Shown here one piece after another: positions 1 through 8,848 of a stretch of 39,276 nt of DNA (position 1 is its first letter; every line of letters starts with the position of its first letter). The notes under the pieces are model-generated. The model saw only the letters and a list, made by a program, of their open reading frames with translations, did not search any database and had not been told where the DNA came from. Origin of the DNA: an uncultured Bacteroidota bacterium (lineage in GTDB: Bacteria > Bacteroidota > Bacteroidia > Flavobacteriales > Flavobacteriaceae); assembly GCA_902519075.1 (NCBI GenBank), contig CABYIO010000010.1, positions 1-39,276 on the forward strand, written 5' to 3'. The translations under genes and the position numbers were made by a program.

Positions 1-153
1 TTACAATTTGATAACTTTGTATTTGCATACACTTATTCATATCAATCTAATTCTGTAGTATTTGACAACGGCGGATATCACCAGATTACTTTAGGTTTTA
101 ATTTTGGTTGCCGTAAACAGAGATATGACTGCGAATGCCCTTGGCTTAAATAA
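1..153 (+). CDS. C-terminus of a PorP/SprF-like outer-membrane protein (partial)
   Basis: The reading frame is open from the first base to a TAA at 151-153 and gives the last 50 residues of a protein whose start lies outside the window. The visible part has alternating aromatic and polar residues (FAYTYSYQS), then a Gly-His turn and a terminal strand (ITLGFNFG), as in the last strands of PorP/SprF-family beta barrels. That family is attached to T9SS and gliding in Bacteroidota. The very end is Cys-rich (GCRKQRYDCECPW). It converges on murI with one base between the two stop codons. Only 50 residues are visible, so another outer-membrane barrel family is possible. Confidence 0.55.
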   Translation, partial: LQFDNFVFAYTYSYQSNSVVFDNGGYHQITLGFNFGCRKQRYDCECPWLK

Positions 154-154
154 T

Positions 155-931
155 TTAAAATTCTAAATAATTTAAATCATATTCTTGATCAAGGAAATTA
201 TTAGATAATTTCTTTCCATTATAGAATACTTTAATAAATCTTTTATTCTTAGATTTATTCAATATGTTATCAGATTTAAGTTTATTCAAAACATGTTTGT
301 TAACTGGGTCTATAGTATCAACTATTGTGATATTTTCAGGAAGAATTTCTTCAATTATATCTCTTATATGATTATAATGAGTGCATCCTAAAAGCAGGCA
401 ATCAATATTTTTACTAATCATTGGTGTTAAATATGATCTCAAAAGTTTGTTAAGATTCTTTTTTGAATGTAATCCCTCCTCGATAATATTAACTAATTCA
501 TAACCAATTTGTTCATGAATATGAATATCATCAATTTTATTCTTATGTAAAGTTTCAAAAAAAAGCTTGCTTCCAAGGGTTTTTTCGGTTGCTAAAACTC
601 CAATATTTTTTGTTTTTGTAAAATGAATCGCAGGCTTTAAACCAGGTTCAATACCTATTATTGGTATAGATATTATCTCTCTGAGTTTTTGAATTGAATT
701 AGTTGTGGATGTATTACAAGCAATAATTATAATTTTACAATTAAGTTCAATTAATTTTTCACAATTCTTATTACTTAGTGAAAGTATCTCTTTTTTAGAT
801 TTTCTTCCGTATGGGCAATTTAAATTATCAGCGAGATATATAAAATTTTCATTTGGTAATACTTGTTTTAATTTTTCTAAAATTGAAATACCCCCAATAC
901 CAGAATCAAATATACCAATAGGGCTTTGCAT
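155..931 (-). CDS. murI: Glutamate racemase MurI
   Basis: Interconverts L- and D-glutamate in the cytoplasm to supply D-Glu for peptidoglycan. The 258-residue length is normal. The N-terminal DSGIGG motif (residues 9-14) and both catalytic cysteines are present: Cys72 in ACNTST and Cys183 in GCTHY. It is the last gene of the minus-strand envelope cluster nadK-porG-uppS-bamA-ompH-ompH-murI. A strong hairpin with a T-tract lies directly upstream, its T-tract ending about 10 bases before the ATG, so expression must come from read-through or from a promoter overlapping the hairpin. Identification is secure. Confidence 0.97.
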   Translation of the reverse strand: MQSPIGIFDSGIGGISILEKLKQVLPNENFIYLADNLNCPYGRKSKKEILSLSNKNCEKLIELNCKIIIIACNTSTTNSIQKLREIISIPIIGIEPGLKPAIHFTKTKNIGVLATEKTLGSKLFFETLHKNKIDDIHIHEQIGYELVNIIEEGLHSKKNLNKLLRSYLTPMISKNIDCLLLGCTHYNHIRDIIEEILPENITIVDTIDPVNKHVLNKLKSDNILNKSKNKRFIKVFYNGKKLSNNFLDQEYDLNYLEF

Positions 932-940
932 AGCTTTTAT

Positions 941-972
941 AAAAAAAAAGCTGTCTAAATTAGACAGCTTTA
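941..972 (-). terminator. Rho-independent terminator between ompH and murI
   Basis: Inverted repeat AAAGCTGTCTA (947-957) and TAGACAGCTTT (961-971) with a 3-base loop, followed on the minus strand by a run of nine T (949 down to 941). It sits 20 bases after the ompH stop and about 10 bases before the murI start, so it should end most transcription of the bamA-ompH operon. Confidence 0.85.
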
Positions 973-991
973 AAATTTTGATTACTTAACT

Positions 992-1495
992 CTAGAATCC
1001 AAGTTCTTTTTTAACTTCTTCCATTAAATCAGTTCCTTTTGCAACAATAACTCCTTGTCCTTGAGTGGAGTCTAACACATAATCAAACCCAAGAGTTTCA
1101 GCAACCTTATTAATTGCAGCTTGAGCTTTCTCGGTGATTGGCTTCAAAAGATCAAACTCCTTTTTTTGTAATTCTTGTTGTGCCTGACCTTGATATTGCC
1201 TTATGCTTTGTTCCATACCTTGAACTTCTTGAAGTCTTTTGGCATTTTCTTCATCAGTTTGTGTTGCGGCTTCTGAATCATATTGTTTTACTTTACTTTG
1301 AAGTTCAGCAGCCATTGTTTGAATATCAGTCTCATAGGTTTTTGCAAGTTTTTCTAATTCAGCTTTAGCATCATTCATTTCCGGCATTGAAGCTACCAAC
1401 TCAGTTGTGTTAATGTGAGCAACTTTTGACTGTGCGTTAGCAGAAAAAGTAATTGCAAAAAGTAAAATTACCAATGATATTTTAATCTTTTTCAT
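992..1495 (-). CDS. OmpH/Skp-family periplasmic chaperone
   Basis: Skp-like chaperones hold unfolded outer-membrane proteins in the periplasm for the BAM complex. The protein has an N-terminal signal peptide (MKKIKIS..., hydrophobic stretch, cleavage after NAQ), then a long charged helical hairpin rich in Glu, Lys, Gln and Ala (about residues 40-120), and the typical C-terminal end with FDYVLDST and ELGF. I place the start at the ATG at 1495 (167 residues); the in-frame TTG two codons upstream is less likely. It follows another ompH-like gene and bamA, the usual Bacteroidota arrangement. A terminator follows. Confidence 0.93.
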   Translation of the reverse strand: MKKIKISLVILLFAITFSANAQSKVAHINTTELVASMPEMNDAKAELEKLAKTYETDIQTMAAELQSKVKQYDSEAATQTDEENAKRLQEVQGMEQSIRQYQGQAQQELQKKEFDLLKPITEKAQAAINKVAETLGFDYVLDSTQGQGVIVAKGTDLMEEVKKELGF

Positions 1496-1538
1496 AATCA
1501 ATTTTTTGTGTTTTTTATTTTTAATGAAAGTAAAGGTA

Positions 1539-2273
1539 CTAATCTTTTACTTTTCTTTTGTTACTATTTTTTTGTTTTCTTTGTTCAAGCAATTCCTTGA
1601 CAGTCAATTTTTTGTTTGACTCGTCATTATTATCCTCTTTAATATTGTCATTTTCCTTATTTTCTAAATCTGAAATCAAAGTTGATTCATCGTCAATTAA
1701 GCTTTGATTTTCAATTTCTCTCTTGTCTTTTCTAGAGTCAAGTTTTTTTCTATTATTCGCTCTAGATATTGTTCTTAGTATCTGATCACTAACATCAAAT
1801 CTTTTATCTGAATAGAGCATGACAATATCAGCTGATTTGTCAAAAATAAAGTCATAATTTTTAGACTCTGCTAATTCCCTAATTGCATTAAATATTTGAT
1901 CTTGTATTGGTTGAATCAGTTGCTGTTTTTGTATTATTAGATCACCTCTTGGACCAAATCTTTTCTGCTGATATTCACTTAATTCTTCTTCATCAAGGGT
2001 TATCTCTTCTTCAATCTCTTCAATCATTTCATTTGTCAATAGAATTCTTTCCGAATTTAATGCTTCTTTTTTTTGCTCAATTTTTCTTGATCTATCTTCA
2101 ATTTCTTTTTTCCAACCTGCAGCTTTTTCCTCTAATCTATCTGAAACTTGATTATATTCTGGCAGGTTTTCCAGTATGTATTCCGTATCAATATAACCTA
2201 TCTTAACACTTCTTTGTGCACTAACTAAGTAGGTAATTAAAAACAGTAAAATAAAAAAATAGTTCTTTTTCAT
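1539..2273 (-). CDS. OmpH/Skp-family chaperone with charged C-terminal extension
   Basis: A second Skp-like protein, 244 residues, directly after bamA. It has a signal peptide ending near SAQ and the family opening KIGYIDTEYILENLPEY. A long Glu/Lys-rich coiled-coil arm covers about residues 40-110, and the family C-terminal region YDFIFDKSADIVMLY lies near 140-155. Beyond about residue 170 it carries an unusual tail of some 70 residues rich in Lys, Glu, Asp and Asn, absent from the shorter paralogue at 992-1495. The tail is low-complexity and probably disordered; its role is unknown. The paralogues likely share work on outer-membrane protein delivery to BamA. Confidence 0.92.
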   Translation of the reverse strand: MKKNYFFILLFLITYLVSAQRSVKIGYIDTEYILENLPEYNQVSDRLEEKAAGWKKEIEDRSRKIEQKKEALNSERILLTNEMIEEIEEEITLDEEELSEYQQKRFGPRGDLIIQKQQLIQPIQDQIFNAIRELAESKNYDFIFDKSADIVMLYSDKRFDVSDQILRTISRANNRKKLDSRKDKREIENQSLIDDESTLISDLENKENDNIKEDNNDESNKKLTVKELLEQRKQKNSNKRKVKD

Positions 2274-2309
2274 GATAAATTAGAACGTAAAAATAGTTCA
2301 AATATTTTA

Positions 2310-4910
2310 TTAAAAGTTTTGACCAAATATAAAGTGTGTTTCCCAACCATGTTTTGAGGACTGCCCAGGAACAGGATCAAAACCATGACCAAAATCAATC
2401 CCTAAAAGTCCAAATTGAGGCATAAATAATCGAACACCAATTCCAGCAGATCTTTTAAGTAAGAATGGGTCAAAATCTCTAAAGCTATTGTAGGATGAAC
2501 CACCTTCTAAGAAAGTTAATGCAAATATTTTTGCTTGTTCTCCTAGACTTATAGGATACCTTAATTCTAGGGAATATTTATTATAAATTGATCCCCCGTC
2601 TTGTGCTGATAATGACTGATTTGGGTAACCTCTTAATGGAATATTTTCTCTACCGTCAAGATTATACATTCCCATTCCATCGCCACCTAGAAAAAATCTT
2701 TCAAAAGGAATTACACCCCTGTCATTGTTATATGCTCCAAGGAAACCAAATTCAAAAGCAGGTCTTAAGACTAGTTTCTTGGTAAGAGCTGTAAACCATT
2801 CACCCTTAAATTTGATTTTATAGAATTCAAGCCACTTATATCTTTCTTGATCAATTTCAGCTATTCTATCCCCAGCGGATGTATTAGTAGGATCTATTCC
2901 TAGTTGATCTACCAGATCATCTCTTTCATCTTTTAAAGCTTTATAATCAACATCGTTAAATGATGAGTAGGGAAAAGTTAGTTTAGCAGATAGAGTGAAG
3001 TTTGACCCTCCAGTTGGATAAATTGGATCAGTATATGTGTTATTTCTACTTAAGGCAACTGTGTAAGATAAATTGTTAGAAGATCCATTGCCAAAAGTAA
3101 AAAGCCCTGTATTATATTCATTTAAATCATAATATTGAAAGCCAATGAATTGGGATAAAGTAAAATAATCATCAGGAACAGTTAGTCTCTTCGCTAAACC
3201 TACAGAGATTCCAGAAATATTGAAGTATCTGGATTTGTCTGCGGTATAGTTATAAGGATTAAACATAAACTGCTTTGTTTGAGATAATTGAACAGAAAAT
3301 TGAACAGGTCTTTTTCCACCTAGCCAAGGTTCTGTAAAATTGAAACTGTTTACAGTATAAAACCTACTTGCTTGTAATCTCAAGGCTAATCTTTGACCAT
3401 CACCCATCGGAATTGGAGTATATGCTTCTTTTTTGAAAATGTCTTTAATTGAGAAATTATTAAATGATAGTCCTATAGTACCTATAAACCCACCACCACC
3501 ATAACCACCTTGCAATTCAATTTGGCTAGATCCAGTTTCCACAAGAGTATATTCAAGATCAACCGTTCCATCATTGGGGTTAATATTCTTAAAATCAGGT
3601 GAAATTAATTGAGGATCAAAAAATCCTAATTGACCAAGTTCTCTTAAGGATCTAAATACGTTGGCTTTACTGTATAATTGACCTGGCCTTGTTCTAATTT
3701 CTCTATAAATGACATGATCATTAGTCTTATTATTTCCAACTACAGATATTTTATTAAAGTAAGCAGGTTTCCCCTCATTAATTCTAATTTCTAAGTCAAT
3801 TATATTTCCATCTGCGTTTACTTCAACAGGAGTTATTGATGAAAATAGATATCCGTTATTTTGGTAAAGATTGCTTAAATCATCAGCATCAGGATCAGAT
3901 CTGTCTGCAATTCTTTTTTCTAATTCCACACCGTTATAAGTATCTCCCTCTTTAATTTTTAAAATTTGATTAAGTTGCTGGTCTGTATATACACTATTAC
4001 CCAGATATTCTATTTTTCCAAATGTATACTTTGACCCTTCAATTAGTGAAATGGATACATCAATTTGCTGGTAATCATTGTTTAATATTGTGTCTGAAAT
4101 TATTCTTGCATCTCTAAAGCCATTTTCTTTATACTTATCGATTAAGGTAGAAAGATCTTCTTTAAAATCATCTGGAACATACTTTGATCTCTTAAAAATT
4201 CTGTAGAATTTTCTTCTTTTGGTATTTTTCATAGCCTTTTCAAGAGTTTTTGCCTTAAGTTCGTTAATCCCGTTAAAGTTGATTTCATTAATCTTAATTT
4301 TATTACCCTTTAAAATATCTAATGTCATTTTTACCTTAGATTTTTTTGAGGAGTCCGCAACTTCTACTGTTTTTATGATAACTTTGGCATTTAAAAATCC
4401 TTTCTTTTTGTATTTATTTTCTAAATAATTTTTTGTAGTGGTAATTAAGTTTTCGGTAACCTTTACACCTGTTTGAAGTTTATTTTCTTTTATTATTTCT
4501 TCAATTTTTCTTTTTTTAACTCCTGTTACTGTCAAATCAGTTAATTCGGGTAAATCATATAATTCTATTTCAAGGTCAATTATACCATCTTCAACCCTAG
4601 TCTTGTAAACATCTACAGAACTAAATAGGTTAGAACCCCATAATTTTTTTATAGCATTACTTAATTTTTCACCAGGTATACTTATAGCATCACCCTCCCT
4701 TAGTCCAGAAAAGGTGACAATGGTAATAGGACTAAATGATGTATTTCCAGTAACTTCAATTTTACCTATATTATATCTTTCAATATTATTTTGAGAATAT
4801 GATGAGATAGATGATAAAAATATGAGTGGAAGCAGCATAAAGTAAGCCACAAATGAGTACTTTTTATTCAGTTTATCAGTATTATTTAATCTGTTCACTG
4901 GTTTTTCCAA
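2310..4910 (-). CDS. bamA: Outer-membrane protein assembly factor BamA
   Basis: Essential Omp85-family insertase of beta-barrel proteins in the outer membrane. At 866 residues it has a signal sequence ending near SYSQ, a series of POTRA repeats (about residues 45-430) and a C-terminal 16-strand barrel ending in a terminal Phe (FGQNF). The RGYPNQ signature of the barrel loop-6 motif is near residue 757. The start at 4910 overlaps uppS by 29 bases; an ATG at residue 25 (4838) directly before the hydrophobic stretch is an alternative. It lies in the minus-strand operon between uppS and two ompH/skp genes, which fits its job. Confidence 0.96.
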   Translation of the reverse strand: MEKPVNRLNNTDKLNKKYSFVAYFMLLPLIFLSSISSYSQNNIERYNIGKIEVTGNTSFSPITIVTFSGLREGDAISIPGEKLSNAIKKLWGSNLFSSVDVYKTRVEDGIIDLEIELYDLPELTDLTVTGVKKRKIEEIIKENKLQTGVKVTENLITTTKNYLENKYKKKGFLNAKVIIKTVEVADSSKKSKVKMTLDILKGNKIKINEINFNGINELKAKTLEKAMKNTKRRKFYRIFKRSKYVPDDFKEDLSTLIDKYKENGFRDARIISDTILNNDYQQIDVSISLIEGSKYTFGKIEYLGNSVYTDQQLNQILKIKEGDTYNGVELEKRIADRSDPDADDLSNLYQNNGYLFSSITPVEVNADGNIIDLEIRINEGKPAYFNKISVVGNNKTNDHVIYREIRTRPGQLYSKANVFRSLRELGQLGFFDPQLISPDFKNINPNDGTVDLEYTLVETGSSQIELQGGYGGGGFIGTIGLSFNNFSIKDIFKKEAYTPIPMGDGQRLALRLQASRFYTVNSFNFTEPWLGGKRPVQFSVQLSQTKQFMFNPYNYTADKSRYFNISGISVGLAKRLTVPDDYFTLSQFIGFQYYDLNEYNTGLFTFGNGSSNNLSYTVALSRNNTYTDPIYPTGGSNFTLSAKLTFPYSSFNDVDYKALKDERDDLVDQLGIDPTNTSAGDRIAEIDQERYKWLEFYKIKFKGEWFTALTKKLVLRPAFEFGFLGAYNNDRGVIPFERFFLGGDGMGMYNLDGRENIPLRGYPNQSLSAQDGGSIYNKYSLELRYPISLGEQAKIFALTFLEGGSSYNSFRDFDPFLLKRSAGIGVRLFMPQFGLLGIDFGHGFDPVPGQSSKHGWETHFIFGQNF

Positions 4911-5619
4911 ATCTTCTTTCTCTATTTTGATAGCTAACTATAGCTTTGTATAAATCCTTTTTTCTAAAGTCTGGCCATAATTTTTTTGTAAAATATAGCT
5001 CAGAGTATGCAATTTGCCAAAGTAAAAAGTTACTAATTCTTTTTTCACCACTTGTTCTAATCAATAAATCAACATCTGGCAAATTACGGGTGTAAAGATG
5101 GTCATTTATTACGGTTTCATCAATATTTTTTGAAGAAATTATATTATTTTTAACTTTATCTGATACTTCTCTGACGACATTTACTATTTCATTTCGACTT
5201 CCATAACTTAAAGCCAGGGTCAAGGTCAATTTTGAATTTTTTTTAGTCTCTAATCTTACTTTTTCTAAGTAATTACCAATTTTCTTTGGCAGTCTGTTGA
5301 GATTTCCAATAGTGTCAAACTTAATATTATTTTTATTCAAATTTTTTAATTCCCCTTTCAGAGATAAAAATAATAGTTGCATTAGAAAATCAATTTCTAT
5401 TTTAGGTCTATTCCAATTTTCGGTTGAAAAAGCGTAAAGGGTTAAATTTTTAATTCCCAGCTCCAAACATGATTCAATGATTTTTTTAACAGATTTTCTC
5501 CCAGCACGATGCCCATATTCCCTTTTCATTCCTCTTTTTTTTGCCCATCTACCATTACCATCCATAATGACTGCTACATGATGAGGAATATTATTTTTAT
5601 CTATTTTTTCAAAACTCAT
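4882..5619 (-). CDS. uppS: Isoprenyl (undecaprenyl diphosphate) synthase UppS
   Basis: Cis-prenyltransferase that condenses isopentenyl diphosphate onto farnesyl diphosphate to make the C55 lipid carrier for peptidoglycan and O-antigen. The 245 residues begin with the family signature VAVIMDGNGRWAKKRG, with catalytic Asp20. Later family blocks are also visible (TLYAFSTENWNRP; DLLIRTSGEKRISNFLLWQ; the C-terminal RERRFG). The start overlaps the porG stop by 4 bases (ATGA) and the end overlaps bamA by 29 bases, so the genes are translationally coupled within the envelope operon. Confidence 0.97.
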   Translation of the reverse strand: MSFEKIDKNNIPHHVAVIMDGNGRWAKKRGMKREYGHRAGRKSVKKIIESCLELGIKNLTLYAFSTENWNRPKIEIDFLMQLLFLSLKGELKNLNKNNIKFDTIGNLNRLPKKIGNYLEKVRLETKKNSKLTLTLALSYGSRNEIVNVVREVSDKVKNNIISSKNIDETVINDHLYTRNLPDVDLLIRTSGEKRISNFLLWQIAYSELYFTKKLWPDFRKKDLYKAIVSYQNRERRFGKTSEQIK

Positions 5620-6308
5620 TGTCCAATATTACAATAACATGGGTTTCTTCCAAAAGTATATGTTAAACTAAAGTTTGAAAACATATACCAATCTTTATTA
5701 TTTATATTACCAAAGTTATAATTTAAATCATCGCTTATAACACTATTTCCATCAATTTTATCAGTAAAGGTATACCTAGCACCAATTTCTACTGATAAAA
5801 TCAGATTATCATAAAATCTATGTTTTAATCCCACAACCATTGGTATTGCAAATGTGGACTGGTTATTATTTGTATTAGTTAGAGCCCCGTTTAATAGCAG
5901 CTGTTCTTTAAAAGTTGTGTAAGAAATACCCGAGAAAATGTAAGGTGAAAACAAAATATCGAAATCGTGAAGATCGAATTCAAAAAAATTAAATTCCATT
6001 CCTATTGATAATTCGTTAATCGGAGTCTCAAAATTATATCCTCTTTCAATTCTCCTAGGGTCTTTAGATTCTAAATCATTAGCTGATAGTGTAGATCTAA
6101 GGTAAGTTACTCTGTATGAGTGTCTTGGGCTCCGATTCCATTTTATAATCGCACCAAATGTATCGTCTTTTGGATCAATGAAAATGGTATTTCCTATATC
6201 CCCTATAAAATTTGATTTCCCGTATGAAACTCCTACTTCATAAATCTGAGAAAAAGACACTTGAGTAAAAAGAAATATGACTATTATTTTCTTACACCAA
6301 TTGTTCAA
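5616..6308 (-). CDS. porG: T9SS protein PorG / DUF6089-family outer-membrane protein
   Basis: A 230-residue protein with a signal peptide (cleavage near SFSQ) and a predicted small beta barrel. It opens with IYEVGVSYGKSNFIGD, the start typical of DUF6089/PorG proteins, and contains RHSYRVTYLRS. The C-terminus has cysteines close together (NPCYCN). In Porphyromonas PorG belongs to the T9SS outer-membrane machinery, and in flavobacteria this family commonly sits between nadK and uppS, as here. The likely start is TTG at 6308: no in-frame ATG occurs before the upstream stop at 6321-6323. Family membership is clear; exact equivalence to PorG is inferred. Confidence 0.82.
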   Translation of the reverse strand: MNNWCKKIIVIFLFTQVSFSQIYEVGVSYGKSNFIGDIGNTIFIDPKDDTFGAIIKWNRSPRHSYRVTYLRSTLSANDLESKDPRRIERGYNFETPINELSIGMEFNFFEFDLHDFDILFSPYIFSGISYTTFKEQLLLNGALTNTNNNQSTFAIPMVVGLKHRFYDNLILSVEIGARYTFTDKIDGNSVISDDLNYNFGNINNKDWYMFSNFSLTYTFGRNPCYCNIGQ

Positions 6309-6347
6309 AATATTTCGGTTTTAAACATAAACTATAATCTTAATAAA

Positions 6348-7211
6348 TTATTGTTCGGTTCTTCTGTCTTTACCCCACATCAATTTTTCCCTTAGTGTAT
6401 TTATATAGCTATCATCTTCAAATTCTACCATTTTTAAAAAGTATGGAGCTTTTGAAATATAAATTTTTGAATCTATACTTACAGAAAATATTTTTGAGTC
6501 AGCTGAAACAAAATATTCGCTTTCTCTACCATTAATTGAAATTTCAATTTTCTTTTCATCCGAGATAACTAATGGTCTAGCATTTAGATTGTGTGGAGCT
6601 ATCGGGGTTAAAACAAAGTTTTTACTATCGGGCATTATTATTGGTCCGCCACAACTTAAAGAATATCCAGTTGATCCAGTAGGAGTTGATATTATTAAAC
6701 CATCAGCCCAATAAGTATTTAAATATTGATTATCAAGTTTTGTATCAATTGTAATCAGTGATGTTGTATTTTTTCTTGAAACAGAAATTTCATTCAGAGC
6801 ATTTTTTATATTTCCTTCAAACTCAACTTGGATAATTGATCTTTCAGAAATTTTAAACTTTGATGCTTTTATTTTCTCTAATATTGAATCAAAAGCTTCA
6901 ACGGGTGAATTAGCAAGAAACCCAAGTCTTCCTTTGTTTAAACCAATAATTGGAATAGATAATTTACCTATCTCATCGGCGGATCTTAGAATAGTTCCAT
7001 CACCACCAATTGAAACAACATAATCATAATCCTTAGTTAGTTTTTTTATTCGATTAAAATGAATTTTGGAATCAAAACTATTCGATAAAAGATCAGAAGA
7101 ATCAACGTCAACATCAAAATCTATATTATGTTTTTGAAGACTTTTTAACACAGAAAATATATGATCATTATTTTCTTGAGGGTCTAATTTTGTGTAAAGA
7201 GCAAATCTCAA
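6348..7211 (-). CDS. nadK: NAD kinase NadK
   Basis: Phosphorylates NAD to NADP using ATP or polyphosphate in the cytoplasm. The 287 residues carry the GGDGT motif (69-73) with its catalytic Asp, the conserved NE pair (Asn140-Glu141) and the Gly-rich TPTGSTGYSLSCGG block (about 177-189). The frame opens with MRFALYTK, the usual first strand, but the initiator is TTG at 7211. It is first in the minus-strand envelope operon and divergent from pdxJ over an 84-base gap. Confidence 0.96.
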   Translation of the reverse strand: MRFALYTKLDPQENNDHIFSVLKSLQKHNIDFDVDVDSSDLLSNSFDSKIHFNRIKKLTKDYDYVVSIGGDGTILRSADEIGKLSIPIIGLNKGRLGFLANSPVEAFDSILEKIKASKFKISERSIIQVEFEGNIKNALNEISVSRKNTTSLITIDTKLDNQYLNTYWADGLIISTPTGSTGYSLSCGGPIIMPDSKNFVLTPIAPHNLNARPLVISDEKKIEISINGRESEYFVSADSKIFSVSIDSKIYISKAPYFLKMVEFEDDSYINTLREKLMWGKDRRTEQ

Positions 7212-7265
7212 AATTTTGTATAAAATTTAGACTATTTAAAGGATCAAAATTAAGTAAAAATAAAT

Positions 7266-7273
7266 TAGTTTTG
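7266..7273 (+). promoter_or_regulatory. Putative -7 box of the pdxJ promoter
   Basis: TAGTTTTG matches the Bacteroidota -7 consensus TAnnTTTG and ends 22 bases before the pdxJ TTG start. No good -33 TTG element is seen. It would drive pdxJ and the following hydrolase gene. Confidence 0.5.
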
Positions 7274-7295
7274 CAGAAAATATCTTACTTATAAT

Positions 7296-8015
7296 TTGAG
7301 AAAGACAAAGCTTAGCGTTAATATAAATAAAATAGCAACACTCAGAAATTCACGGGGAGGAAATTATCCAAATGTATGTGATTTTGCAGTTGACATTCAA
7401 GATTATGGCGCTAACGGAATAACCATCCACCCTAGGCCTGATGAGCGACATATCAGATACAAAGATGTTTATGATTTGAAAAAAGTTGTAACTACTGAAT
7501 TCAATATTGAAGGTAATCCGATTGATAAATTCGTTAAGATGGTTACCGATATAAAACCATCTCAAGTAACACTTGTTCCTGATGCTATTGATGCAATAAC
7601 ATCAAATTCTGGATGGGATACGAATAATCATAAAAGTATGCTTAAGGAGGTTGTTGGAGAATTTAAATCATACGGAATAAGAGTGTCAATTTTTTTGGAT
7701 CCTGATATCCAGTTTATAGATTCCGTATGTGAGATAAAACCTGATAGAATTGAATTATATACAGAAGATTATGCAAGACAATTCTCCAAAAATAACCTTA
7801 GTGTTATTAATAATTACAGTAAATGTGCAAAAGAAATAGCTAAAGCCGGAATAGGTATTAATGCAGGACATGATCTTTCTTTAAAAAATATCAAATATTT
7901 CAAAGAAAATATTGAAAATCTTCTTGAAGTTTCTATTGGACATGCATTAATAACAGAGAGTTTGTATTTTGGCTTGGAAAATACCATCAAAAAATATCTT
8001 GAATTTTTGTCTTAG
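7296..8015 (+). CDS. pdxJ: Pyridoxine 5'-phosphate synthase PdxJ
   Basis: Last step of DXP-dependent vitamin B6 synthesis: condenses 1-deoxyxylulose 5-phosphate with aminoacetone phosphate to give pyridoxine phosphate. The 239-residue TIM barrel has the catalytic residues expected from E. coli: His45 in ITIHPRPDERH, Glu72 in FNIEGNP and His192 in NAGHDLS. The start is TTG at 7296, because TKLSVNINKIATLRNSRGG is the normal N-terminus and an in-frame stop at 7266-7268 excludes an upstream ATG. Three bases separate it from the next gene, so the two are probably cotranscribed. Confidence 0.97.
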   Translation: MRKTKLSVNINKIATLRNSRGGNYPNVCDFAVDIQDYGANGITIHPRPDERHIRYKDVYDLKKVVTTEFNIEGNPIDKFVKMVTDIKPSQVTLVPDAIDAITSNSGWDTNNHKSMLKEVVGEFKSYGIRVSIFLDPDIQFIDSVCEIKPDRIELYTEDYARQFSKNNLSVINNYSKCAKEIAKAGIGINAGHDLSLKNIKYFKENIENLLEVSIGHALITESLYFGLENTIKKYLEFLS

Positions 8016-8018
8016 CTT

Positions 8019-8783
8019 GTGATTCTTCATTCAAAAATATTAGGTGATTCAAACAAGCACATATTAATTCTTCATGGATTTTTAGGTTCTGGAGATAATT
8101 GGATTTCTGTCGCAAGAAAATTAAATCCAATTGGATTCACAATTCATCTTATTGATCAACGAAATCACGGAAGAAGCTTTCATTCTGAAAAATTTGACTA
8201 TGACCTGATGTGTGAAGATCTATTTAATTATATTAAACATCACAACATTAATAATATAATTTTAATTGGTCATTCAATGGGCGGAAAAACTGCTATGAAT
8301 TTTTCGTTAATTCATCCAAAATTAGTTTCTAAACTTATTGTCTTAGATACCTCACCAAGGGGATACCCAGTACTACACCAAAATATTATTGATCCACTTA
8401 AAGAGATTGATTTCAGTATTTTTACAACTAGAAAAGAAATAGATATTGAGTTAGGAAAATCAGTTATTAAACAAGGTCTAAGAAATTTTATAATGAAAAA
8501 TATTTATAGAATGAATGACGGAAAATTAAATTTTAGATTCAATTTAAAATCACTTTCTGAAAATATTGGTAAAATTGGTCAAAAAATTGAATCGGACGCA
8601 CAATTTACCAGAGAGGTTATTTTTATCAAAGGTGAAACTTCCGATTATATAAATGAATCTGATAAAGTAATGATCAATAATCTATTTCCAAACGCAAAGT
8701 TTTATAAGATTCCTAATGCTGGTCATTGGTTACATGTTGATAATCCAATTGATTTTCTGTCTGTGTTATTAAGTTTAATCTGA
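8019..8783 (+). CDS. Alpha/beta-fold hydrolase (YbfF-like esterase)
   Basis: A 254-residue cytoplasmic alpha/beta hydrolase with a GTG start 3 bases after pdxJ. It shows the oxyanion motif LHGFLGSGDNW (18-28), DQRNHGRS, the nucleophile elbow GHSMGG with Ser86, a candidate acid Asp209 and catalytic His236 in NAGHWLH. This pattern matches YbfF-type acyl-CoA/short-ester hydrolases. The physiological substrate cannot be read from sequence. Its link to pdxJ is positional only. Confidence 0.88.
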   Translation: MILHSKILGDSNKHILILHGFLGSGDNWISVARKLNPIGFTIHLIDQRNHGRSFHSEKFDYDLMCEDLFNYIKHHNINNIILIGHSMGGKTAMNFSLIHPKLVSKLIVLDTSPRGYPVLHQNIIDPLKEIDFSIFTTRKEIDIELGKSVIKQGLRNFIMKNIYRMNDGKLNFRFNLKSLSENIGKIGQKIESDAQFTREVIFIKGETSDYINESDKVMINNLFPNAKFYKIPNAGHWLHVDNPIDFLSVLLSLI

Positions 8784-8822
8784 TAATTAATATTTTTCCT
8801 TTCAGACCAGTAAAAAAAACAG

Positions 8823-8830
8823 TACTTTCG
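8823..8830 (+). promoter_or_regulatory. Putative -7 box upstream of tig
   Basis: TACTTTCG is one mismatch from TAnnTTTG, 18 bases before the tig ATG, in a 65-base gap after the hydrolase gene. A plausible promoter for tig-clpP-clpX; no clear -33 element. Confidence 0.35.
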
Positions 8831-8848
8831 CAGACCAATTTGTAACAA

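Noticed and set aside
705-989. Open frame of 94 codons on the plus strand antisense to murI
   Set aside because: Lies within murI and its terminator; no family resemblance; low-complexity hydrophobic translation typical of antisense AT-rich DNA.
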